A stretch of DNA of 12,440 nucleotides from positions 1 to 12,440 of the forward strand of contig CAZYMF010000147.1 in assembly GCA_964648215.1 (NCBI GenBank), given 5' to 3'. The notes below the pieces were generated by a model, which saw only the letters and a program-made list of their open reading frames with translations, had not been told where the DNA came from and made no database searches. The first letter of the stretch is position 1. Every line of letters begins with the position of its first letter. Positions 7,316-12,440 of this stretch are shown one piece after another. This DNA is from CAZYMF01 sp964648215 (GTDB lineage: Bacteria > Desulfobacterota > Binatia > HRBIN30 > JACQVA1). The position numbers were made by a program, and so were the translations under genes.

Positions 7316-7414
7316 GCACACCGGGCGAAGCGGCGGGGGCGACGGCAAGCGGGGCAATGGGTTTTCTCGTACGGTATCGTCGTTGCTTTGCGGCAGGGCG
7401 CCAGGAGGTGTGCG

Positions 7415-8497
7415 ATGGCGCGAGCACGGAGCAGAACGGCTGCGGCAACCACGGAATGTGCCAACCGGCACGAGCTGGAGCGATGGCTCGAGCGGGGCTC
7501 GGCGGCGCAGCGCGTGCGCGCGGCGATCGTGCTGGAACGCGAACGCGGCGTGGCGCTCAACGTGATTGCGCAGCGGCTGGGGGTGCATCGGGACACGGTG
7601 CGTCGCTGGCTGGCGCGGTACCGTCGCGCCGGCATGGCCGGGCTCTTCCATGGCAACGCCGGGCAGGAGCGCCCGCGGGTCTTTGCTGCCCCGGTCTGCG
7701 ACCGGATTCGCCAGGTCGCGGCGGCGATGCCGGGCGACCTCGGCGAGCCGTTCGCCGAATGGTCGCTGTACAAGCTGCGGCGGTATCTGGTTCGCGCCGG
7801 CGTGGTGACGACCATCAGCATCGAGCGGTTGCGGCAGATCCTGCAGGAGACCGGGGAGCGGCCGGCGAGCTGGCGCCGGCCGTTTCCCGATCGTGTCGCC
7901 CTCGGCGTGAACACGCGCCAGCGCTTGCAGCGAATGGCGCTCGATCCGGTGTTGGGCCGGCGCGCCGAGATCATCCTGGCGGCGAGCGAAGGCCGGCCGG
8001 TGAAAGCGATTGCCGTCGATCTCGGCAGCTCGGCCAACACGGCGCGACGATGGATCCGCCGTTTCGTGGCCGGCGGTATCAGCACGCTGGCCGCCTCTCC
8101 CGTGCGTGGCCAGGCCGTCGTCTTCACGCCGGTGGTCTGCGAGCGCATCGTGGCGGTGGCGGCGCGATGTCCGCGCGAGCTCGGGGTCGATGTCGAACGG
8201 TGGTCGCTGTACTCGCTGCGCCGGTATCTCATCTCGCAACAAATCGTCGAACGAATCAGCATCGAGTGGCTGCGGCAGATCGTGCGCCGGGCCACGGGCA
8301 GCACGCGCTTGCCCGCGACGGCGGCAGTGGCAGCGCCCCCGGCCACGGAGGGATCGCTGCCCCTTCCCCTCAGAGCGCTCGCACGGAGTACTCCAGGAGC
8401 TCGCCCAAGATCCGCACTCGGCGAGCGTAGTGCGGCCGTTCCTCGGGGGCCGCGGAATCAAACGCATCGAGCGCCACGCGCAGATTCAGCTCGATGA
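7415..8497 (+). CDS. tandemly duplicated IS630-type helix-turn-helix protein without a DDE domain
   Basis: The 360-residue product contains two copies of the DNA-binding N-terminus found in IS630-family transposases. Copy 1 is at about 18-147 (HTH core VIAQRLGVHRDTVRRWLARYR, 50-70) and copy 2 at about 168-295 (AIAVDLGSSANTARRWIRRF, 198-217). Each ends with the same WSLYxLRRYL...ISIExLRQI block (116-143 and 263-289). No DDE catalytic domain follows and I see no flanking terminal inverted repeats, so this is not an intact transposase. It may be a domesticated DNA-binding regulator. ATG 7415 has AGGAGG six bases upstream. The last 60 or so residues are rich in Pro, Arg, Ala and Ser and look unlike folded protein, and the final 128 bases overlap the opposing small gene. 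The functional end may therefore be near 8320, and the long tail may reflect a lost stop or read-through. Role unknown. Confidence 0.72.
   Translation: MARARSRTAAATTECANRHELERWLERGSAAQRVRAAIVLERERGVALNVIAQRLGVHRDTVRRWLARYRRAGMAGLFHGNAGQERPRVFAAPVCDRIRQVAAAMPGDLGEPFAEWSLYKLRRYLVRAGVVTTISIERLRQILQETGERPASWRRPFPDRVALGVNTRQRLQRMALDPVLGRRAEIILAASEGRPVKAIAVDLGSSANTARRWIRRFVAGGISTLAASPVRGQAVVFTPVVCERIVAVAARCPRELGVDVERWSLYSLRRYLISQQIVERISIEWLRQIVRRATGSTRLPATAAVAAPPATEGSLPLPLRALARSTPGARPRSALGERSAAVPRGPRNQTHRAPRADSAR
8329..8361. terminator. hairpin 3' of the small minus-strand gene
   Basis: GGCAGCG followed by CCC (8329-8338) pairs with GGG, a two-base bulge, then CGCTGCC (8350-8361). It begins 9 bases beyond the stop of the 70-residue gene on the minus strand, a suitable place for a terminator of that operon. 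There is no clear T-tract. It also falls inside the doubtful C-terminal tail of the opposing HTH gene. Confidence 0.35.
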
Positions 8498-8582
8498 TCT
8501 CGACGCAGCGCTGCGCACACGCTTCCTGGTGCTGGCGCCGCCGTGCTCGGATACGGTCTACGACCGGAATGATCTCTGCCAT
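8370..8582 (-). CDS. 70-residue protein coupled to the trmJ-like gene, unknown function
   Basis: The protein starts MAEIIPVVDRIRARRRQHQ and is not recognised. It appears largely helical and charged (VEIIELNLRVALDAF, RRVRILGELLEYSVRAL), has no membrane segment, and contains two cysteines (Cys22 and Cys26). The case for it being real is its translation signal. Its ATG overlaps the stop of the upstream methyltransferase gene as TAATG, with AGAGGA just before, which is a classic coupling arrangement. A hairpin lies right after its stop. Its 3' end overlaps the last 128 bases of the convergent duplicated-HTH gene, so one of the two reading frames is probably not fully functional there. Coupling suggests synthesis in a fixed ratio with the methyltransferase, but no shared function can be claimed. 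Confidence 0.65.
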   Translation of the reverse strand: MAEIIPVVDRIRARRRQHQEACAQRCVEIIELNLRVALDAFDSAAPEERPHYARRVRILGELLEYSVRAL

Positions 8583-9364
8583 TAGTCCTCTGTAGCCGAT
8601 TCGCGCTTGCGGTGCATCGTGCGCCAGCCGCCGCTCCCGAACCACTCGATCTGGCGCGCGAGACCGAGCAGGATCCGCACCTCCCGCTCCTCCAGACCGG
8701 TACGTCCGAAGAGGCGGCGCAGGGCGGACATGATGTGCTCTGGATTATCGGGGTGGAGGAAGCCGATGGCAAGCAGCGCGCGGCGCAGGTGGGTGTAGGT
8801 CTGCTGCACCCGTTCCATCGTGGCCAGAGGTGATGCCAAGGGCGGGGCGGCCGCGGCGCCAGCGGCGGCGATGAAGAGCTCGTAGGCGCAGATCATCACC
8901 GCCTGCGCCAGGTTGAGTGACGTGTACGCCGGGCTGGTCGGGATCGTGATCAGCCGTTGGCAGAGGCCGAGATCGGTGTTGCTCAGCCCGTGGTCCTCCG
9001 GGCCGAAGACCAGAGCTACGGGCTGCTGGCGGGCGCGGGCGAGGATGGCCGGCGCCGCGTCCCGCGGTGACAGGGTGCCCTGACGGTTGGGGCCGCCGCG
9101 GCAGGTGGTGCCGACCACCAGGGCGCAATCGGCGACGGCCGCGGCGAGAGACGGCAGGCGGCGCATGTCGTCGACCACGGCGCCGGCGTGGGCGGCCATG
9201 GCGCGCAGCCAGGCCTCGCGCAGGGGTTGGCGGCGCACGACGACGAGCGGGCCGAGGCCCATGTTGGCAATGGCCCGGGCCGCAGCGCCGACGTTGGCGG
9301 CGCCACGCGGCCGGTGCAGGACGATGCGAATGTTGCGAAGGGGTGATGCGGCAAAGTGGCTCAA
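8582..9364 (-). CDS. trmJ: TrmJ-like tRNA 2'-O-methyltransferase (SPOUT/TrmH family)
   Basis: The product carries the three SPOUT trefoil-knot motifs of the TrmJ group: RPRGAANVGAAARAIANMGL (18-37), VFGPEDHGLSN (119-129) and the AdoMet-binding segment IPTSPAYTSLNLAQAV (141-156). E. coli TrmJ methylates the 2'-OH at position 32 of tRNA anticodon loops as a dimer; the same role is likely here. Start choice is difficult. The first ATG in frame is at 9484, but the segment from 9484 to about 9380 is inverted-repeat DNA and its translation looks unlike protein. I prefer TTG 9364, giving 260 residues against about 246 in E. coli, with conserved sequence starting at about residue 10. The ribosome site there is poor. 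It is third in a minus-strand run after the activator and receiver genes, and its stop overlaps the start of the 70-residue gene. A different TrmH-family specificity is possible. Confidence 0.88.
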   Translation of the reverse strand: MSHFAASPLRNIRIVLHRPRGAANVGAAARAIANMGLGPLVVVRRQPLREAWLRAMAAHAGAVVDDMRRLPSLAAAVADCALVVGTTCRGGPNRQGTLSPRDAAPAILARARQQPVALVFGPEDHGLSNTDLGLCQRLITIPTSPAYTSLNLAQAVMICAYELFIAAAGAAAAPPLASPLATMERVQQTYTHLRRALLAIGFLHPDNPEHIMSALRRLFGRTGLEEREVRILLGLARQIEWFGSGGWRTMHRKRESATED

Positions 9365-9379
9365 GCGTCGCTCAGAGGG

Positions 9380-9486
9380 GAATGGGGAATATGCAACCGA
9401 GAACCTCGGAATGCAGAACCGGTCAACCAGGACGGTCCCCTTTGCCGGTTCTCCATTGCGAATTCCCTGTTCCCGGTTCTCCATTC
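9380..9486. repeat. long imperfect inverted repeat upstream of the trmJ-like gene
   Basis: The left arm (9380-9422) and the right arm (9445-9486) are reverse complements at roughly three quarters of positions. The innermost 16 bases (9407-9422 against 9445-9460) match at 14 positions, around a 22-base loop. Each arm is itself repetitive, with GGAAT, GAGAACC and AGAACCGG motifs. It occupies most of the 139-base gap between the receiver gene and the chosen start of the trmJ-like gene. It could be a palindromic mobile repeat (REP or MITE-like), an attenuator or a terminator; no coding role is seen. Confidence 0.6.
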
Positions 9487-9503
9487 TCTCCAGAGGAGAG
9501 CCC

Positions 9504-9953
9504 TCACGTCTTGTCGTCGCTCACCGCGGCTGCGGTCTCGCCCATGCGGCGGTCGAGCTCGCGCGAGTGCAGCTGCGAGCGGATGCGGGTGAAAAGCTCC
9601 TGCTTGTTCAGCGGCTTGGTGAGGAACTCGCTCACGCCCAGCGCCATGCCGCGTGACCGCGTTTCCATATCGTCCTTGGCCGTCAGCAGGATCACCGGGA
9701 TGGCCCTGGTGGCCGGGTTGCCCCGCAAGTGCTCGCACACCTGCAGGCCGTCCATGACGGGCATCATCACGTCCAGCACGATCACGTCGAAGGTCTCGCG
9801 GTGCAAGAGCTCGAGGCAGCCTTGGCCGCTGTCGACGGTCTGGCAGTCGTAGCCTTCGCGCCCGAGCAGGCGCGAGAGGATCTCGAGAGCGTGCGGGTCG
9901 TCGTCGACGATCAGGACGCGGTTCTTCGTGGGGTTGGCCGTTTGTTCTGTCAT
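9504..9953 (-). CDS. receiver-only response regulator (CheY-like)
   Basis: The 149-residue protein is one receiver domain with a short charged tail. Signalling residues are complete: acidic pocket Asp17-Asp18 (IVDDDP), phosphoacceptor Asp61 (IVLDVMMPVMDG), conserved Thr91 (LLTAK) and Lys113 (FLTKP). No DNA-binding or enzymatic output domain follows. ATG 9953 is preferred over the upstream ATG at 10007 because GGAG lies 6-7 bases before it and because the earlier start would overlap the upstream gene and add non-family sequence. It starts 25 bases after the sigma-54 activator gene on the same strand, so the two are almost certainly co-transcribed. That activator lacks a receiver, so this protein may regulate it by direct contact, as a detached NtrC receiver would. 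No histidine kinase is present in the window. Confidence 0.92.
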   Translation of the reverse strand: MTEQTANPTKNRVLIVDDDPHALEILSRLLGREGYDCQTVDSGQGCLELLHRETFDVIVLDVMMPVMDGLQVCEHLRGNPATRAIPVILLTAKDDMETRSRGMALGVSEFLTKPLNKQELFTRIRSQLHSRELDRRMGETAAAVSDDKT

Positions 9954-9978
9954 TTGGGGCTCCACATTGCCGGTCGAG

Positions 9979-10965
9979 CTAGACCAGGTAACCCTGCGCC
10001 GGGTCACTGCCGCCGGTCTTTCGGCGCAGCTTGGCCACCAGCGTGGTGCGCTTCAGACCGAGCAACCGTGCGGCGGCCTGCTTGTTGCCCTTGGTCCGTC
10101 GCAAAGCCTCGTCGATCAATCGATATTCAAACTCCTCCACTGCCTGGTTGAGGTCAATGCCTTCCTCGGTCAGCGTCGGCCGCGGGATCTTCTTCTCGGA
10201 AATGAACGAGCGGATGTTCGGCGGCAGGTGTTGCACCTGGACGATGCCGTCGTCACTGAGGATCACCAGGCGTTCGACCAGGTTCTCGAGCTCGCGCACG
10301 TTGCCCGGCCAGTCGTACTCCCACAGGTGCACCATCGCCTCGTCGGAGACGCGGCAGGGACCGCCCGCCCGTTTGGAGTTGTGCTTCTCGAGGAAGTGCT
10401 GCACCAGGATGGGGATGTCGGAGCGCCGCTCGCGCAGGGGCGGGATGACCAGAGGGATCACTTGCAGGCGGTAGAACAGGTCTTCGCGGAAGCGGCCCTT
10501 CTCCACCTCGACGGCGAGCTCGCGATTGCTGGCGGCAATGACCCGGACGTCGACCTTCACCGTCCGGTCCGCCCCCACGGGACGGATTTCACGGTCCTGC
10601 AGGACGCGCAGCAGCTTCACCTGCAGCGGCGGGGTCATCTCGCCGATCTCGTCGAGGAAGATGCTGCCGCCGTTGGCGAGCTGGAACATTCCCATGCGCA
10701 CGCCGACCGCGCCGGTGAAGGCGCCGCGCTCGTGGCCGAACATCTCCGACTCGAGCAGCTCGGAGGGGATGGCGCCGCAGTTCACGGCGATGAAGGGATT
10801 GCTGACCCGCTTGCTGTTGGCATGAATGAAGCGCGCGACCAGCTCCTTGCCCGTGCCGCTCTCACCCATGATCAGCACCGTCGAGTCGGTGACGGCCACC
10901 TTCTGGGCGATGCTGAGAATCTTCTCCATCACGGGATGGCTGCCCTTGATCGTAAATGCGTCCAT
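9979..10965 (-). CDS. sigma-54-dependent activator (AAA+/Fis HTH) without a sensory domain
   Basis: The 328-residue protein begins almost directly with the AAA+ domain of bacterial enhancer-binding proteins, which use ATP to remodel sigma-54 RNA polymerase. Seen are Walker A GESGTGKE (34-41), the sigma-54 contact loop GAFTGA (81-86), Walker B IFLDEIGE (102-109), the FREDLFYRL arginine-finger segment (159-167) and GNVRELEN (221-228). The C-terminus carries a Fis-type helix-turn-helix (about 275-316, GNKQAAARLLGLKRTTLVAKL). All catalytic elements are intact. There is no N-terminal receiver, GAF or PAS domain, as in PspF or HrpR/S, so control must come from a partner. The receiver-only protein encoded 25 bases downstream is the natural candidate. 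ATG 10965 immediately precedes the family's FTIKGSHPVMEKIL opening. Confidence 0.94.
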   Translation of the reverse strand: MDAFTIKGSHPVMEKILSIAQKVAVTDSTVLIMGESGTGKELVARFIHANSKRVSNPFIAVNCGAIPSELLESEMFGHERGAFTGAVGVRMGMFQLANGGSIFLDEIGEMTPPLQVKLLRVLQDREIRPVGADRTVKVDVRVIAASNRELAVEVEKGRFREDLFYRLQVIPLVIPPLRERRSDIPILVQHFLEKHNSKRAGGPCRVSDEAMVHLWEYDWPGNVRELENLVERLVILSDDGIVQVQHLPPNIRSFISEKKIPRPTLTEEGIDLNQAVEEFEYRLIDEALRRTKGNKQAAARLLGLKRTTLVAKLRRKTGGSDPAQGYLV

Positions 10966-10991
10966 CTATCCCCAATCCCTCCCCTGATCCC

Positions 10992-11039
10992 TCGCCAGAA
11001 AAGTGGCGAAAAAGTAACAGCGCAGGCTCGGAATTACAA
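10992..11039 (-). promoter_or_regulatory. weak candidate promoter and inverted repeat before the sigma-54 activator
   Basis: Read on the minus strand, TTGTAA (11034-11039) and TACTTT (11011-11016) are 17 bases apart, a weak sigma-70-like pair. Just downstream is a 6-base inverted repeat, TCGCCA and TGGCGA (10992-10997 and 11004-11009), which could be an operator. Both are low confidence. Confidence 0.25.
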
Positions 11040-11060
11040 GGGCTCAGCGACGAGTTTCTG

Positions 11061-11080
11061 CCGGCGCGTTTGCGCGCCGG
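11061..11080. promoter_or_regulatory. perfect palindrome upstream of rph
   Basis: CCGGCGCG and CGCGCCGG flank a TTTG loop: a perfect 8-base stem in the spacer between the sigma-54 activator and rph genes. It lies 46 bases before the rph start. A weak sigma-70-like pair, TTGCGC (11070-11075) and TATGAG (11094-11099), overlaps it, so it might be an operator for rph or a terminator-like hairpin. No T-tract follows. Confidence 0.35.
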
Positions 11081-11126
11081 GGATCGGCCTTGTTATGAGG
11101 TTTCAGGGACAGGGGGTTGAAAAAGA

Positions 11127-11846
11127 ATGAGAAGTGACGGCAGGGAAGCCGACGAGCTGCGCCCGGTGACGATCACGCCGGGATTCATCCGCAATCGCGA
11201 CGGTTCGGTGCTGATCGAGGTCGGCGACACGCGCGTCATCTGCACCGCGACCGTGGAGGAGCAGGTGCCGCAGTTTCTGCGCGACACCGGCCGCGGCTGG
11301 GTGACGGCCGAGTACGGGATGCTGCCGGGTTCCGGCGACAGTCGGATTCAACGGGAGGCGACGCGCGGGCGGGTAGGGGGGCGCACACACGAGATCCAGA
11401 GGCTGATCGGCCGCAGCCTGCGGGCGGTCACCGATCTGAGCAAGATCGGGCCGCGCACGGTGTGGCTCGACTGCGACGTGATCCAGGCCGACGGCGGTAC
11501 GCGCACGGCTTCGATCACGGGGGCCTATGTTGCGCTGGCATTGGCCGTGCGAAAGCTCATGGGCCGCGGCCAGTGCAGCGGCGATCCGTTGCAGGACGCG
11601 GTGGCCGCGGTCAGCGTCGGGGTGGTCGGCGGCGAGGTGCTGCTCGACCTGCGCTACGACGAGGACAGCCGCGCCGGGGTCGACATGAACTTCGTGATGA
11701 CGGCGGCGGGCCAGTACGTCGAGGTCCAGGGAACGGCGGAGAGCCACCCGTTCGGCAAGGCGCAGCTCGACCGCATGGCCGAGCTGTCGTGGGCCGGGAT
11801 CGAGCGGCTGGTGGCCGCGCAGCGGGAGGCGCTGGCCCGCGGATGA
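11127..11846 (+). CDS. rph: ribonuclease PH
   Basis: The 239-residue enzyme trims nucleotides from tRNA 3' ends by phosphorolysis and works as a hexameric ring. It aligns without gaps to E. coli RNase PH over the first 130 residues. The phosphate-binding residues Arg86 (VGGRT) and GGTRTASITGA with Thr125-Arg126 (123-133) are present, as are metal-site Asp179 and Asp185 and the C-terminal EVQGTAE segment. One difference: the usual MLPRS is MLPGS, replacing Arg68, while Arg73 and Arg76 remain. Start: ATG 11127 gives the family N-terminus MRxxGR; the nearby ribosome site is weak. The gene overlaps the following rdgB by ATGA, so the two are translationally coupled, a common arrangement for this pair. 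Confidence 0.97.
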   Translation: MRSDGREADELRPVTITPGFIRNRDGSVLIEVGDTRVICTATVEEQVPQFLRDTGRGWVTAEYGMLPGSGDSRIQREATRGRVGGRTHEIQRLIGRSLRAVTDLSKIGPRTVWLDCDVIQADGGTRTASITGAYVALALAVRKLMGRGQCSGDPLQDAVAAVSVGVVGGEVLLDLRYDEDSRAGVDMNFVMTAAGQYVEVQGTAESHPFGKAQLDRMAELSWAGIERLVAAQREALARG

Positions 11847-12440
11847 GCGCGCTGCCGCTGGTGCTGGCGACGGGAAATGCCGGCAAGGTGGCGGAGCTCG
11901 CCGAGCTCCTCGACGGCTTCGGCCTCGATCTCCATTCGCTGCGCGATTTTCCCGACGCGCCGGTGGTGGTGGAGGACGGCGCGTCCTATGAGGAGAACGC
12001 GGCCGCCAAGGCGGTCGCGATTGCGCGTCACACGGGGCTACCGGCCCTGGCGGACGACTCGGGTCTCGAAGTCGACGCCCTGGACGGCGCTCCGGGCGTG
12101 CGCTCGGCCCGCTTCGCCGGTGAGCCCGCCGACGATCGTCGCAACGTCGAGAAGCTGCTTCGGTCTCTCGCCGGAGCTCCCGCCGCGCGGCGAACGGCGC
12201 GCTTTCGCTGCGTGATCGTGGTCGCGCGGCCCGACGGAGCGAGGCTGACGGTCGAGGGAACGTGCGAGGGGGTGATCGCGGAGCGGCCGACCGGGGCGGG
12301 CGGCTTCGGTTACGACCCGGTCTTCCTGGTCCCGGTGCTGGGCCGGACGTTCGCCGAGCTCCCGCCGGAGGAGAAGCACCGCCTCAGCCACCGCGGCCGC
12401 GCCTGCGCCGCGCTGCGCGGCCGGCTTCTGCGCTTCTTGG
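11843..12440 (+). CDS. rdgB: XTP/dITP pyrophosphatase (RdgB/HAM1), 3' partial
   Basis: The product hydrolyses non-canonical purine nucleoside triphosphates (dITP, XTP) to monophosphates, keeping them out of DNA and RNA. Its ATG overlaps the rph stop as ATGA. Visible motifs are the nucleotide-binding TGNAGKVAEL (10-19), the catalytic DDSGLEVDALDG (71-82, with Asp72 equivalent to E. coli Asp69), GFGYDPVF (154-161) and SHRGRA (182-187). The 199 residues present already equal the normal family length, so only a few codons and the stop should lie beyond the right edge. No stop codon occurs in the window. No inactivating change is seen. Confidence 0.95.
   Translation, partial: MSALPLVLATGNAGKVAELAELLDGFGLDLHSLRDFPDAPVVVEDGASYEENAAAKAVAIARHTGLPALADDSGLEVDALDGAPGVRSARFAGEPADDRRNVEKLLRSLAGAPAARRTARFRCVIVVARPDGARLTVEGTCEGVIAERPTGAGGFGYDPVFLVPVLGRTFAELPPEEKHRLSHRGRACAALRGRLLRFL

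Noticed and set aside
7226..8467. 413-codon open frame on the minus strand across the HTH gene
   Set aside because: The plus-strand frame has repeated HTH domains and a strong ribosome site, while the minus-strand translation is Arg, His and Ala rich without motifs.
7415..8497. Intact IS630-family insertion sequence
   Set aside because: No DDE catalytic domain in any frame I examined, and no terminal inverted repeats or target-site duplication seen around the gene.
9380..9486. CRISPR-like or tandem repeat array
   Set aside because: The units are irregular in spacing and sequence, and the main relationship is inverted, not direct.
9928..11130. 400-codon open frame on the plus strand
   Set aside because: It is antisense to the sigma-54 activator, whose Walker, GAFTGA and Fis motifs are unmistakable.

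Overview
This 12.4 kb window comes from a GC-rich Gram-negative bacterial chromosome. Predicted coding regions cover nearly all of it, with short spacers. Several features suggest a deltaproteobacterial-type lineage in the broad sense (Desulfobacterota, Myxococcota or Binatota-like): a secreted M48 protease with TPRs, a sigma-54 activator, a pyrophosphate-type phosphofructokinase, a WS/DGAT acyltransferase and palindromic intergenic repeats. That placement is an inference; no marker gene here settles it. I see no rRNA, tRNA, CRISPR array, prophage or intact insertion sequence.

Layout. (1) 1-2872, plus strand: a 5'-truncated APH-like kinase fused to a P-loop kinase, then a WS/DGAT acyltransferase. 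A close match to a sigma-54 promoter lies between them. (2) 2962-4663, minus strand: a CBS-pair protein followed by a PfkA-family phosphofructokinase with PPi-type residues. (3) 4897-5364, plus strand: a YbaK-family aminoacyl-tRNA deacylase. (4) 5459-7265, minus strand: a small two-helix membrane protein followed by a secreted M48 metalloprotease with a TPR tail. (5) 7415-8497, plus strand: a DNA-binding protein made of two tandem copies of an IS630-transposase-like N-terminal module, with no catalytic domain. (6) 8370-10965, minus strand: a sigma-54 activator without a receiver domain, a receiver-only response regulator, a TrmJ-like tRNA methyltransferase and a 70-residue protein coupled to it by a TAATG overlap. 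(7) 11127-12440, plus strand: RNase PH and RdgB, overlapping by ATGA; RdgB is cut by the window edge.

How the parts fit. Region 6 resembles an NtrC-type response regulator split into two proteins: a separate receiver and a separate AAA+/Fis activator. The activator could act on sigma-54 promoters such as the one before the acyltransferase, but nothing in the sequence links them directly. RNase PH and RdgB form a widespread housekeeping pair (RNA 3'-end trimming and nucleotide-pool cleaning). Both convergent spacers at 2873-2961 and 5365-5458 hold a related two-part hairpin, and a third spacer at 9365-9503 holds a different long inverted repeat.

The least explained items are the duplicated HTH protein with a palindrome in its upstream spacer, its 128-base overlap with the opposing 70-residue gene, and the three structured spacers.
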